A DNA stretch of 64,000 nucleotides from assembly GCF_027943255.1 (NCBI RefSeq), contig NC_072897.1, forward strand, positions 37,050,044 to 37,114,043, given 5' to 3'. The notes under the pieces were generated by a model that did not search any database, was not told where the DNA came from, and saw only the letters and a list, made by a program, of their open reading frames with translations. The position numbers were made by a program, and so were the translations under genes. The stretch is from Anastrepha obliqua. Its lineage: Eukaryota; Arthropoda; Insecta; Diptera; Tephritidae. Positions 53,755 through 64,000 of this stretch are shown piece by piece (within the stretch, counting starts at the first letter, position 1; every line of letters starts with the position of its first letter).

Positions 53755-56700
53755 TGTTGTAGCAGTAATACAAGCCCCGTCGGTGTAGAGTATATCACCG
53801 GTCATCTTCGTCTGGCTCATCTAAAGGTAGGCCCAGGAAACATGCTGTTTCGACAGGTTGAGTCCAGAGGGAGAGGGGTGTTAGATGAGTAGGTTTTAAA
53901 GGGCATGTGAAAAGGTGGTTACTGTTGTGCGGGGTGCCTTCACATGCCGGACATATTTTTGGTATGTTAGGGTCAATTCTGGATAAGTAAGAGCTTAACC
54001 TGCTACAATATCCAAAACGTAATTGTGACAGTGTTACGCGGGTCTCACGGGGAAGCTGGAGCTCTTCATTTGCAATGGGTGGTGGTTGGACTCCGATTAC
54101 GGCATTCACTGGACGGGAGTTTATGAAGGTGGTAACAGTCTCCCGGTGAATGTCGTTTAATGTCTGTCTAAACACTGTCTGGTCCAGTAGGTGTCTATTT
54201 GTTTTGTCCTGGATCTCGTCGTCGTAGTGTAGTAGGTGTCTCCTGACGTGCCTGGGAGGCGGCTCTGGCTCAAGCAGGTGTTTGTAAGGGTGAAACCTAC
54301 GGTAGCACCCTAACAGGAACTGATTGATGATCAGTTTGTTATGCTCCTTAACAGGTAGCATATTTTCCTCGTGGTGAAGGTGTTGTATTGGGGACATCAG
54401 GAGGCAGCCCGTCGCTGTCCGAATGGCAGTGTTTTGGCATGTCTGTAGCTTCGTCCACTGCGTGTCACTGGTTCCAGGCGAAAAGACAGGCGCAGCACAG
54501 CTTACAACCGGCCGGCCAATTGCCTTAAAAGTCGATAGGAACAATTCTTTGTCCTTGCCCCAAGTACTGCCGGCAAGCGATTTAAGGACCTTGTTGCGAT
54601 TTTGGACTTTAGTGACAATTGCAGTTGTGTGCGCAGAGAAGGAATGCAAACTGTCGAAGGTTACACCCAAAATTTTGGGATTGTTTACCGTCGGAATCGG
54701 TGTGTCATCGACTTTTATCTTGAGGGGCAGTTTGACCTCCTTTGTTCAGGTGATGAAGAGGGCCGCCGTGGACTTAGTGGGGAAAATTGAAAATTCCACG
54801 CAGTGAAAAAGCGAGAAAGGTTGGTGAGGTAGTGGTTCACTTTGGAGCACAGGCCATCGATGTCATTGCTCGACGCCATTATCGTGCAGTCGTCAACGTA
54901 TGTGACCAGGGAGACTCCCTCTAGTGGCTGGGGGAGTTTCGAGATGTAGAAGTTGACCAGCAAGGGTGAAAGGACACCACCCTGCGGAACATCTGAATCT
55001 TTCCCTGTTTAGATTTATGTTCACGAAAAATCACTGACTAGTGACGACCGCTCAGATAGTTGGTGGACCACCTCTTCAGCCCTGGCGGGAGTGTCGACAG
55101 ATAAATGTCATCTAGTAGCGTAAAATGACTGACTGTGTCGAAAGCCTTCTTCAAGTTCAAAGCTGCTAGGATAGTCCTCTCGCAGGGGGGGCTTCGATTA
55201 AGGCCGCGTTTTATATGGGCGTTTATGACAGTGAGTGCGGTGGTGGTGCTATGCATTCGTCGGAAACCATGCTGATGTGGGCCTGGAGCCAGATGTTTCT
55301 TAAAGAGGGGGAATAGGAGGGCTTCAAGTGTGTTCACTACTGGGGAAAAGAGAGTTATCGGACGATAAGATTCCCCTTAGTTGGCAGCTTTCCCAGGTTT
55401 CAATAGTGGGACCACTCTCCCTGATTTCCACTTGTCGGGGATGAAGGACAGATTGAATACCCTTGTGAGAAATCTCACTCCCAATGGTCCCAGGTGCTTT
55501 AACATCAGCGTGTTCAGTCCATCAGGGCCAATGGCTTTTGATGATTTTGCTTTATTGATGGCCCCCTGAACCTCGTCGCTGAAGAAAGTAAGTGGCGCAC
55601 TGTCGTTCGTCAGTTTCTGCAGCCGTCTGGTGGCACGACGCTTGGTTCCGGCGGCTAGAGGATGCAGTGTAAAAAGTCGGCTAAAATAGCTCGCGCATCT
55701 CTTCGGGTCCGACGAAGTAAAACCGTTGAAGGTGATTGGCACCTGGTCGTTGTGGATTCGACAGGGACCTTACGGTGGACCAGAGCTTACTCACACCAGC
55801 GGTGAAATTGCAGGTCTTCTGGTGCACAACCCATTTGGTCCGCTTATGTTGGTGTACCAGTTGCCGGATCTTCAAATTAAGATCCCTTATGCGGAGATCC
55901 CCGGCATCGACCTGGCGTAGGTGGTCACTCTCGTTTGCTAAACTGGCTGATTCAGCTGGGAAATTGGGACGGATGTCCTTGAGCCTTTCAGCGAGGATGA
56001 AGCGAGCCGCAGCAGCTGTGAGCACCTTGCGGAATGCGCGTTCGCCTGCGCGCACATCAGCGGGGTTGGGAAGAGCGGCAAAGGTGTCTTCGGTGAATTC
56101 CGCGAAGCTGGCCCAATTAGCTTTGTTAAAGTTAATATAGGATCGGTGATTCGCGGAAACGAAGTCGGCAGGCATCTCAATCACAACGATAATGGCCAAG
56201 TGGTCTGATGCAAGCGATAGCATAGGTCGCGCTAGCTATTGTTATATCAGGCAAGCTGCTCCAATTGCCTACTACCCTGGTGAGGGCGTCGTCGTTCACA
56301 GTGCCGAATGTCGAACCTTTTATCTGCTCCGCCAGTAGTTGTTCCCTACGATCGTTTGGCAGACTCGAATGCCAAAGATCGTGATGGGCATTAAAGTTAC
56401 CTACTACCAATTTGTTTTCACCCCTGATGAGCGCACCTATATCAGGCTGATATCCTGGCAGCAGGTGGCAGGGGGTATGTAAATATTATATATTTTGAGC
56501 TCGGCATCGTCTGACCGGACAGCTATACCTTGACATTCTAAGGTGCTGTTCCTGCGGTCGATACCTTCGTCAATGAGACGATACTGTACTGTATGGTGGA
56601 CTATGAACGCTAGGCCACCACCACTGTCTCGCTCGTGAACACGTCTGTGCACGTTATAGCCATGCCTGGTGATCAGGGAGGACCTAGCAGCTAGGTTTCT

Positions 56701-57290
56701 GGACCGCAGCTATTGGGATACTGCGTCGGTTCATAAAGTCAATTATATGGTCGACCTTACTCGTGAGTCCGTTGCAGTTGTATTGTAGAAGCTTAAAGCT
56801 GGTAGGTAAGGCTGTGGTAACACGTGGTATGAGGGATGCGTGTGGTTGCCTACGGTGGGCCTGCTGTGGATTTCGCTGTTGTTGCTGCGGCCTGATGGTG
56901 GTGGGCGGCCGCACCGCAGGGGGCGGTTGCGTGTGCAGAGCTCTGCAGCAACACGTAGCCACATATCGTGTGGACCCCTCCCTATGAGACTTCAGGTCTG
57001 AACAGGTCTTAAGGTGGCTCCACCCGTTGCACTTGTTGAATCTAACCGAGGTGGAGTTCGGGTGGAGCCGCTCGTGTCATACACAGCAATAGAATACCCT
57101 GACCCAGGGATGAATTTGATACCAGTCCAGAGGATAAGTATTTGGATTAAGATTGCTGCGAGGGGTAATAGACTGTTCACTAGACAGGGCCAGTTTACTG
57201 GGGCGGCAGCCCTTGGCCGGGAAAACCCCGAGTCGTTCCGGTAACGTAGATCTGACTGCCATGGGAATGTCACTACTTTTCCAGTGGTTG
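53755..57290 (-). mobile_element. LINE of the I/Jockey superfamily without RNase H, about 3.5 kb
   Basis: Minus strand. The 5' end near 57290 carries the block CTACGTTACCGGAACGACTC shared with 30735-30855. The 3' end near 53755 is a tail of ACAACAATAACAACAA type. One main ORF (below) covers most of it. No TSD was located. Confidence 0.7.
53795..56962 (-). pseudogene. LINE ORF: endonuclease and RT, several breaks
   Basis: Order on the minus strand: a Pro/Gln-rich leader, endonuclease start LLQYNCNGLTSKVDHIIDFM (about 56790), GGGLAFIVHHTVQYRLI, VVGNFNAHHDLWHSSL (the catalytic Asp of GDFNAHH is Asn), LASDHLAIIVVIE (SDH box, about 56210). The linker contains KANWASF. RT boxes are AIGPDGLNTLMLKHLG, SYRPITLFSP, QHGFRRMHSTTTAL, LNLKKAFDTV, and VTYVDDCTIMAS (catalytic box YVDD, about 54890). 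The C-terminus of 291 codons ends with a Cys/His knuckle CPACEGTPHNSNHLFTC and DEPDEDDR at 53795. Frameshifts lie near 55680, 55375, 55030 and 54700. Confidence 0.85.
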
Positions 57291-57370
57291 TTAAAATACA
57301 AATTCCATTATCACTTAATACTTAGTGATACTTAAAACAACATTGCATTATCACTAAACCTTAAGTAGTA

Positions 57371-57864
57371 GTAAAAAGAAATTATCTTCTTCTTAATTGG
57401 CGCTATAACCGCTTACGCGATTTTGGCCGAGTTTAACAAAGTGCCTAGTCGTTTCTTTCTCATGTCTACCGGCGCCAGTTGGACACACCAAGTGAAGCCA
57501 AGTCCTTCTCCAAATGATATTTCCAACGCAGGAGAGGCCTTTCTCTTCCTCTGCTACCACCAACTGGAGCCGTATCAAGTACTTTCAGAGCCGGAGCCTT
57601 TGTATCCATTCGGACGACATGACCCCGATCTTTATTCGCTTCGCAATGTCGTCATGAAGCTCATACAGCTCATCGTTCCATCGCCTGCGATATTCGCCGT
57701 TGCCAAAGTGCAAAGGTCCAAAAATCTTCCGCAGAATCTTTCTCTCGAACACTCCAAGCGTCGCTTCATCGGATGTTGACATCATCCAAGCTTCTGCGCC
57801 ATATGCGCCTGCTTAGTCCAAAGTAGCACTTGTTGGCAAGAGATATTCTACGTAAAAAGAAATT
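57371..57864 (-). pseudogene. RTE-type LINE 3' fragment with 13-bp TSD
   Basis: The fragment (57384-57851, 468 bp) lies between identical GTAAAAAGAAATT copies (57371-57383 and 57852-57864). Minus strand: TSDEATLGVFERKILRKIFG, RRRWNDELYELHDD, then the 3' end GGCCAAAATCGCGTAAGCGG and a tail of GAAGAAGAT on the 3' side. A clean 5'-truncated retroposition. Confidence 0.9.
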
Positions 57865-58080
57865 GCGCCATGATTATATATTATATTTAGTAATGTCACT
57901 GTCTGATCTTTAGTGATAACTAACATTTATCAATATCATAACACTGCTTCTTGAAGAATAGAAGTAAAACTATGCGAGCTGAAGCAGTATAAGCAAATGT
58001 TTTCAAAATAAACCATAATTTTGAGTAAAAACTTTTAATTATACCGCAACAACAATAGGGAACAATATTTCATTTTAATT
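57865..58080. other. AT-rich gap
   Basis: Nothing recognised. Contains TTTAGTGATAACTAAC, similar to TACTTAGTGATACTTAA at 57322 on the other side of the RTE insertion. Confidence 0.4.
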
Positions 58081-59430
58081 TGCTTCTTTGAATACCAACT
58101 TTTCAAAATTACGGTCAGTGAGGTTTTGCCTTGTCGATCGATTGACGATTCTGGCAAAGGAAAAAAAGTCCTTCCACTGGCGCATATGAAGGCAGAGGTG
58201 TATTGTATTTTAGAAACATTTTTTTAATAGGAAAGCGGTACAAACCTGCAATTCATTCAAGTACAAAATTACTTCGGTTGCTATAGCTCCGCCTTGCAAG
58301 GCTGTATATTGAATACCTGTGGAGCCCTCATCGAATTTGAGAAATTATGTATTAGCACTAATAAAAGACTGCAAATTACGTTCTTCTCCTACAGGTTGCC
58401 TTTTAAACTCCAACCCATATTCTTTAACTTTATCTCGGACATCATCCATAGTGTATGATTCAGCACTTTCCAGCAAGTCTTTGCAAAATCTTAATTTGAT
58501 ATCGGAAATGATGATCGCTGTAATAACTGCATTCCACTCTGACTGCAAACGAAAATATATTTCAAACCTTTGCAGTAACTCTCATTGAATATTAATTTCT
58601 GTAAGAAGGGGGGATACCTTCATATGTAGAAGTCCACGCGAGTGGGGAAAGTCACTGATTGTCATTCACTTGGATGTGGCCAGCACGACTTTTCTACATA
58701 TGGTCCAAGCAGCTCAAACTTTCGGGATTTGCTCAAGTATAGAGGTGTAGAAGTAACGAAAAAAGGCAAACCCTTATATGTTCGTTACGCGGGTCTAATA
58801 GTGCTGCTTTAGATAACACAGGGTGCCTGTAACAATTCTTAAAAATACTTTTATATTCCGTTAGTATTTTATTTACCAGTTTCTTTCCTGTATCTCTTAT
58901 TATATTCGTAGTTAAACTGACCAAAATTCTGGACCATTGAAACAGTCACCTTTTCTTCTGAAGACATTTCTTCAGTGAGTTCTTTGAATGACTTCAGAAT
59001 TTTTATTATTGTATTTCTGGTAGTGTCTGCCATTCGCCTTCTGAAGGATATTCTACTGGATTGTGTAAGATTCCAAGAGACGCTTTTAAAGTTTCTTGGA
59101 GTGAATAAATCCTCTCAATCATATCTAGGGTACTGTTCCATCTGGTCACTACGTCCATTTTAAGCTTTAATGGCTCTTGATTAGGCCTCAGTTGCTCTGC
59201 CATGGAGTTTAGTCCTTTGGTAGCTATTGGACTCTTGTGCAAATGTTCCACAATAGCTTTAATTTTGTTTATCAGCTCCCCGAGTCCACATTCCTGGAAT
59301 CCTGCACGCACGACTAAATAAAGAGTATGAGCAAAACACGGTAAATGCTCATAATTTGTCAATCATATAGCAGCTTTCATGTTCGCTGCGTTATCTGTAA
59401 CGCAGACAAATATTTTATTTTGTATCACTC
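58081..59430 (-). pseudogene. hAT transposase relic (BED-type)
   Basis: Minus strand: HLPCFAHTLYLVVRAGFQ (about 59350), IKAIVEHLHKSPIAT, LKMDVVTRWNSTLDMIERI (about 59150), then SLTTNIIRDTGKKLVN and LSKAALLDPRNEHIR (58920-58790). Later come MDDVRDKVKEYGLEFKRQ (about 58440) and a degraded dimerisation region near 58190-58090. This is the order of hAT transposases of the ZBED type. It has lost its N-terminus and catalytic integrity, and is interrupted by a short RTE piece at 58627-58735. Confidence 0.75.
58627..58735 (+). repeat. RTE 5' leader fragment inside the hAT
   Basis: GTAGAAGTCCACGCGAGTGG, GGAAAGTCACTGATTG and TTCTACATATGGTCC match the reverse complement of 13890-13976, the 5' leader of the RTE LINE. 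Only about 105 bp is present, a leader without the rest of the element. Confidence 0.65.
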
Positions 59431-59629
59431 TTTGTAACGAATGTTTTTACGTACATCAGCAAACGTTTTTATACACGTGTAAACTTATTACCTACGTGAA
59501 CTGAACTCATACTACAAAAAATGCGAGTAACGAAGTATATTCGTGTGTAATGTTTCGTTACTCGGTACTAGAGAGCGCACCCGTTACTCAGTACCGAATA
59601 CATACAGTTTGCTTCAGCTTTACTCAAGT
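59431..59629. other. Palindrome-rich segment near the hAT 5' side
   Basis: GAGTAACGAA at 59525-59534 and TTCGTTACTC at 59554-59563 form an inverted repeat. CGGTAC and GTACCG form a second around GAGAGCGCACCCGTTACTCA. Related GTAACGAA/TTCGTTAC text occurs at 58745-58780. It may be sub-terminal transposon sequence. Confidence 0.5.
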
Positions 59630-60195
59630 ATACTCTGGTTAGCTGCCGAACGGAAGAAACACGTATTTTCAGAATGAATAAACGGGAGGCCAAAACAAAT
59701 GAGTGCCAAGAGCTTGAGACGCTGGCCAATAGCAACAACGCCCGAAAATTCTGCCAGATAGTTCGGCGGCTTACAGAAGATTTCAAGACCGGTGCGTTTT
59801 CTTTTACGAACAGAGACGGAGATCTGGTGACTGACATGCAGAGCATACTTAAATTATGGAGGGAACACTTTTCGAAATTGTTAAACAGTGAGAGCTGCGC
59901 ATGTCACAGATAATGTGAAGATCCTGATAGCCCAATCGTTGACAACGGAATTTTTACTCCGGTACCCGACCATGACGAGATGAGAATAGCGATAACGTGG
60001 ATAAGCAACAACAAAGTCGCGGGCATCGACGGCCTGCCGGCTGACCTATTCAAACTTGGCGGAGAGGAGCTGGTAAGGTGCATGCATAAGCTTCTATTCA
60101 AAATATGGTTGGAGAAAAGGATGCCTACCGATTGGAATTTAAGTGTGCTCTGCCCAATCCATAGAAATCTGATCCTGCAATCTGTGCTAATTATC
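59630..60195 (+). pseudogene. RTE-type LINE, linker to RT start (piece 1)
   Basis: Reads REAKTNECQELETLANSNNA, DGDLVTDMQSILKLWREHFS, then DEMRIAITWISNNKVAGIDG and RMPTDWNLSVLCPIH. The next residues should be KKGD and the RT core. Instead the sequence passes into a new endonuclease at about 60200. Confidence 0.8.
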
Positions 60196-61985
60196 GCCGG
60201 ACTAGTATTTTTAATAGGACCTTGCGACGTCTACTACAGCTGCCATGTAAAGGAGCGCAAATTCGGTATCGGATTTGTTGTGGGGGAGAGACTTCGTCGC
60301 CTAGTACTGTCGTTCACTCCAGTGGACGAGCGTCTCGGAATAATCCGCATCAAAGCCCGATTTTTTAACATCTCGCTAATTTGCGTCCACGGCCCGACGG
60401 AAGAGAAGGACGATGCAACCAAAGATTCCTTCTATGAGCGCTGCCCCCGCCACGACATAAAAATCGTGCTTGGCGACTTCAACGCCAGGGTGGGCAAGGA
60501 GGGAATTTTTGGTCCCACAGTCGAAAAATTCAGCCTGCACAACGAAACATCCGGCAACGGACACAGGCTGATTGACTTCGCCGGGGCCCGAAACATGGTA
60601 GTCTGCAGCACCAGATTCCAGCATAAAAAGATCCACCAAGCTACCTGGCTGTCCCCTGATCGAAAAACGCAAAACCAGATCGATCATGTTGTGATAGATG
60701 GAAGACACGCTTCTAGTGAATTAAATGTACGTACGATCCGAGGACCCAACATCGACTCGGATCATTACCTTGTTGCAGCCAAACTGCGCACACGCCTCTG
60801 TGCAGCAAAAAACGTACATCTACCTACGCAAAGAATGTTCGACATCGAAAAGCTGCAATCACAACAGACAGCCAGAAGATTCGCCACTCGACTCTCACTC
60901 CTGCTCTCAGAGAGCACTGCCCAACAAACCGGCATACACCAGCAATGAAGTAACATTTCTCGTTCCCTACGTACCGCCGCCGAAGAAGAAATCGGTCTCC
61001 GGCGAGCCCGAAAAAACAGTTGGTACGACGAGGAATGTCATGCTGCCGCCGAAAGAAAGGATGCTGCCTATAGAGCCAGGGTACAGGGAGCTAAAAAAGG
61101 AAGAGAGACATATTATCTGAAAGAAGAAACGAGAGGCCGAAATACGTGAGTGCGAGGAGCTTGAGATGCTGGCTAACAGAAACTACGCCCTAAAATTCTA
61201 CCAGAAAGTTCGGCGGCTCACAGAAGGTTTTAAGACCTGGTTCCTGTAAGAACAAAGACGGCAAACTGGTAACTGACATCCAGAGCAATCTTAAATTATG
61301 GAGCGAATACTTCCCGAACCTATTAAACAGTGATAGCTGCGCATGTCACAGAGAATGTGAAGATCCCGATACCCCAACCGTCAACGACCGTTTTGACGTT
61401 CCGCTACCCGAAGAAGGGCGATCCTGTGCCAATTACCGCGGGATTAGTCTTTTTAATATCGCCTATAAGGTTCAAGCGAGCGTATTGTGTGAAAGCATCT
61501 TGGAAAATACCCATGACAGGAGAATCGACACACACCATCTTTTCGTCGATTTCAAAGCTGCATTCGACAGTACGGAAAGGAGTTACTTGTATGCCGCGAT
61601 GTCTAAATTTGGTATCCCCACAAAACTAATACGGCTATGCAAGATGACGTTACTCAACACCAGCAGCGCCGGGAGAATTGGGAAGGACTTCTCCGAGCCG
61701 TTTGATTCCAAACGAGGTTTCAGACAAGGTCACTCGCTGTCGTGTGACTTCTTTAACCTGATGTTGGAGAGCATCGTAAGAGTCGCTCAGGCTCAATATT
61801 TTATAAGAGCGTACAATTATTGGCGTATGTCAATATCATCGGCCTTAACAACCGCTCTGTTAGTTCTGGCTTCCCTTCGTGTGTCCAATTGGCGCCGGTT
61901 AGCTCGAGAAAGAAACGACTGACGCGCTTTGTTAAACTCGGCCAAAATCGCGTAAGCGGCTATCGCGCCAATTAAGAAGAAGAAG
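60196..61985 (+). pseudogene. RTE-type LINE, endonuclease to 3' end (piece 2)
   Basis: The APE endonuclease is well kept: GIGFVVGERLRRLVLSFTP, CVHGPTEEKDD, HDIKIVLGDFNARVG, SLHNETSGNGHRLIDFA, HQATWLSPDRKTQNQIDHVV and SDHYLVAAKL. The catalytic Asp, Asn and SDH are all present. After 60945 frames change; the linker (EEERHII-type), a shortened RT (NYRGISLFNIAYKVQAS, HHLFVDFKAAFDSTERSYL, RGFRQGHSLSCDFFNLML) and a jump from before YADD to the last residues (VSNWRRLARERND) follow. It ends GGCCAAAATCGCGTAAGCGG and a GAA run at about 61970-61990. Confidence 0.85.
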
Positions 61986-62505
61986 AAGTATTTTTAGTAT
62001 CGCCTATAAGGTTCTAGCGAGCGTATTATGTGCAAGGCTGAAGTTCACCATCAACCAACTGATTAGATCTGATCAGTGTGGCTTTAGCTTTGAAAGTACA
62101 CCATCGACCAGATATTCACAATAAGCCAAGTCTTGAAAACAACCCATGAAAGGGGAATCGACACATCATCGGGAATCGACACATCATTTCGTCGACTTCA
62201 AGGCTGCATTCGACAGGATGAAAACAATTTACAGATACCTGTATGCCATGATGTCTTAATTTTGTATCCCCGCTAAACTAATATGGCTACGCAAGATGAC
62301 GTTGCTCAATACCAGCAGCGCCATCAGAGTTGTAAAGAACCTCTCCGAACCGTTTGATACCAGGGTGACTCGCTGACTCCTTAACCTGATTTGTAGAGGA
62401 TCGTGCGAGCCGCAGAACTTAATCGATCAGGCACAATTTTTTATAAGAGCGTACAGCTGTTGGCGTATGCTCATGATATTGACATCGCCGCACCAATTAA
62501 GAAGA
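61986..62505 (+). pseudogene. RTE-type LINE, short RT piece (piece 3)
   Basis: Starts in VSIAYKVLASVLCARLK-like text and continues through decayed HHFVDFKAAFDR, TLLNTSSAIRV and KSVQLLAYAHDIDIA (YADD changed to YAHD). It then jumps to a short CACCAATTAAGAAGAAGAAG tail at 62490-62508. Stops in all frames. Confidence 0.7.
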
Positions 62506-63741
62506 AGAAGAATTGACATAGTAAAAAATAGCTAGTTTTAAATCTGATATAAAATCACAACAATCAACCATAGGAGTATTATGGGCAACAACATAAAAAA
62601 TATATGTAAAAATAATGATAATACTGTTCTAAAAGGAATAAGAACAAAGCAAAAAGCCGAAGGAAAAACTACTAAGTGAAGAAGATTTAGTCTGCCCGCC
62701 GAAAACTGCTCAAGTTCGAAGCAAAAACTGTTAAATCTAGCCACCAAAAACTAAAATGGCAGAGAAGGCAGAACCTGTAGGAGCTCCACCAGGTACAGAC
62801 ATGGAGGTTATTTACGGCTGCATTATCGTAATTGCTATCGCACACGAAATCCAAATATCACAGATCTTAGCACAGGTGTCACAAATGTCAGCGGAGTTGT
62901 CTTTGAAGATAGATGCAAGGTACGCGAATATCCAAATTATTATCAGAGAAGACTCATATAGTATCGCAACTGGAAACGATTGAGACTGAGGTTGTGAACT
63001 GCAATTTACTCACTTGAATATGTTAACCAGCGCACAGTGGCAGATTTGAAGAAAATAGCGGCATAAATTAAAATACTGTCCGTAAGGACTTGAAATTTAG
63101 TACACGTGATTGTATTTTTATATAGAAAAATTGGAAAAAGTTTCAAACGTATCAGGCCACGCCCACTCATACCGCCCATATAACTCATATAAAAAAAATT
63201 TAATTTTTTACTTAAAATATCGCTTTTATTTAATATTCTTCTGCTTCGAGCTCATATGAATATGCATCTAAGGGTTTATAATCCGAATCTGAATCTGATT
63301 CATATTCGATATCTACTAAGGCGAGATTTTCGTCGTCAGTTTTCACATTGGGTTTAGAAAACAGTTAGTCATTGAGAGTGGACGTGCCTGACTTGTGCTC
63401 TAGATAAAATTAATATTTAAAACAATATTAAAGTGTTAAATTAAACCAAAAGTTACCGTGACTAGGTGCTAGCGATTGGAGAATCGTCCTGGACATCATA
63501 TTGGGAGCGGTGATCAGCAAAGAACCAAATAGATAGGTAAAATACAAAAACCAAAACAAATACAAAAACAAACAAACAAACAGAAACATTTTCGGCATAA
63601 CAAGGAGAGCGGCCACCAGCTGATCTTGTAAATCAAAATAAATTACTGGTGTGGTGCGCCATCTATGCGCTATCAAGTCAGTAAATATTATCAAACTGCA
63701 TTATCGACGCCAATTGTAATAGGGCTGCCATTTAGATAAAA
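62506..63741. other. No gene recognised
   Basis: A 75-codon frame at 62756-62983 (AEKAEPVGAPPGTDMEV) has no family signal. The minus strand at about 63225-63390 encodes a short acidic tail (DIEYESDSDSDYKPLD), which could be the end of a transposase or gag. GGCCACGCCCACTCATACCG lies at about 63155. I cannot support a gene. Confidence 0.4.
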
Positions 63742-64000
63742 ATGAGTTTACAAAGAACGCCTCCACCAGGCGGTGGAAATACGTCACAAAATCGAGCCAC
63801 TATAAATGAACTCACCAAAAAATTAGAAAAAATGGAAGAAATGTGTAAAAACCTTTCAAAAGAAATAATCGAGCTAAAAGCTGAAAATTCGAAACTTAAA
63901 TCCGTCTAATCAAAGGATTTCCAAACGAGTGATATAGCACACTTCTCAACTGATGAGGAAGAACATTCTCGCGAAACTGACTGGATTTTGAAGAAGAGAC
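63742..64000 (+). CDS. LINE ORF1 start (Jockey/I type), cut by the window end
   Basis: ATG at 63742. Reads MSLQRTPPPGGGNTSQNRAT, then a heptad-rich segment LTKKLEKMEEMCKNLSKEII, ELKAENSKLKSV that looks like a coiled coil, then a TAA at 63907-63909. The same frame continues after the stop (DIAHFSTDEEEHSRETDW). The N-terminus RTPPP followed by a coiled coil is common in gag-like ORF1 proteins of insect Jockey-superfamily LINEs. The stop suggests it is already damaged. Confidence 0.5.

Noticed and set aside
54423..54806. 127-codon plus-strand open frame
   Set aside because: Antisense shadow of the LINE RT C-terminus at 53795-56962.
63225..63390. Acidic tail as the end of a piggyBac-type transposase
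   Set aside because: Only a short acidic stretch; no catalytic or Cys-rich motif to support it.

Overview
This window reads as accessory, repeat-filled DNA from a fly genome, most likely a higher dipteran of the tephritid type. The reasons are an AT-rich base composition, no bacterial gene organisation, and dense decayed insect transposons: LINEs of the Jockey, R1, I/Loa, RTE and R4/Dong kinds, Gypsy-type LTR elements, several Tc1/mariner families, a hAT, a Helitron, a P-like element, and a tRNA-headed SINE present in at least five copies. The tephritid assignment rests on my impression of the SINE and RTE consensus and is inference. Nearly every coding stretch is transposon-derived and most are broken. 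I see no rRNA, tRNA, CRISPR or bacterial operon.

Layout. 1-2960: a 493-bp foldback repeat followed by a 5'-truncated Jockey-type LINE. 2961-7560: patchwork of R1-type, I/Loa-type and R4/Dong-type LINE fragments on both strands, with a SINE. 7591-8573: a Tc1/mariner transposase relic and a minisatellite. 8909-11552: a Helentron-like head, a 375-bp higher-order tandem array and about 770 bp of a pentanucleotide repeat. 11740-16070: an RTE LINE, then an R4/Dong LINE split by a deleted mariner. 16155-24480: an I/Loa-type LINE on the + strand cut in its RNase H domain by a second, nearly complete I/Loa-type LINE on the - strand, with a 13-bp target-site duplication (TSD). 25104-30350: Gypsy pol, RTE, LINE RNase H and mariner fragments. 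31880-40305: an unclassified repeat, Gypsy integrase tail, mariner, and a nearly complete LTR retrotransposon (34430-40196) sitting inside a SINE. 40942-41097: the only good candidate for a host-gene exon, coding for a transmembrane anchor. 41703-49492: a Helitron with Rep and PIF1-type helicase sequence, itself carrying a 2.26-kb P-like element (42102-44360) that in turn holds a SINE, a MITE and a piece of the chaperonin gene CCT8. 50071-57864: SINE with TSD, R1-type ORF1, Jockey-type RT and a 3.5-kb LINE. 58081-62505: hAT relic and three RTE pieces head to tail. 63742-64000: start of a LINE ORF1.

How the parts relate. The elements do not form a pathway; the story is layered insertion. Four nestings can be read from the sequence with base-level boundaries: LINE in LINE (18900/23598), LTR element in SINE (34429/40197), P-like element in Helitron (42101/44361), and a truncated RTE with its TSD (57371-57864). 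The Helitron boundary is supported by comparison with an uninterrupted copy of the repeat it landed in (31880-32975).

The most interesting object is the P-like element. It has perfect 31-bp terminal inverted repeats starting CATGATTCAA, a 9-bp TSD, no recognisable transposase, and a diverged fragment of the CCT theta chaperonin gene inside, preceded by what looks like a splice acceptor. That is the pattern of a DNA transposon that has captured a host gene fragment.
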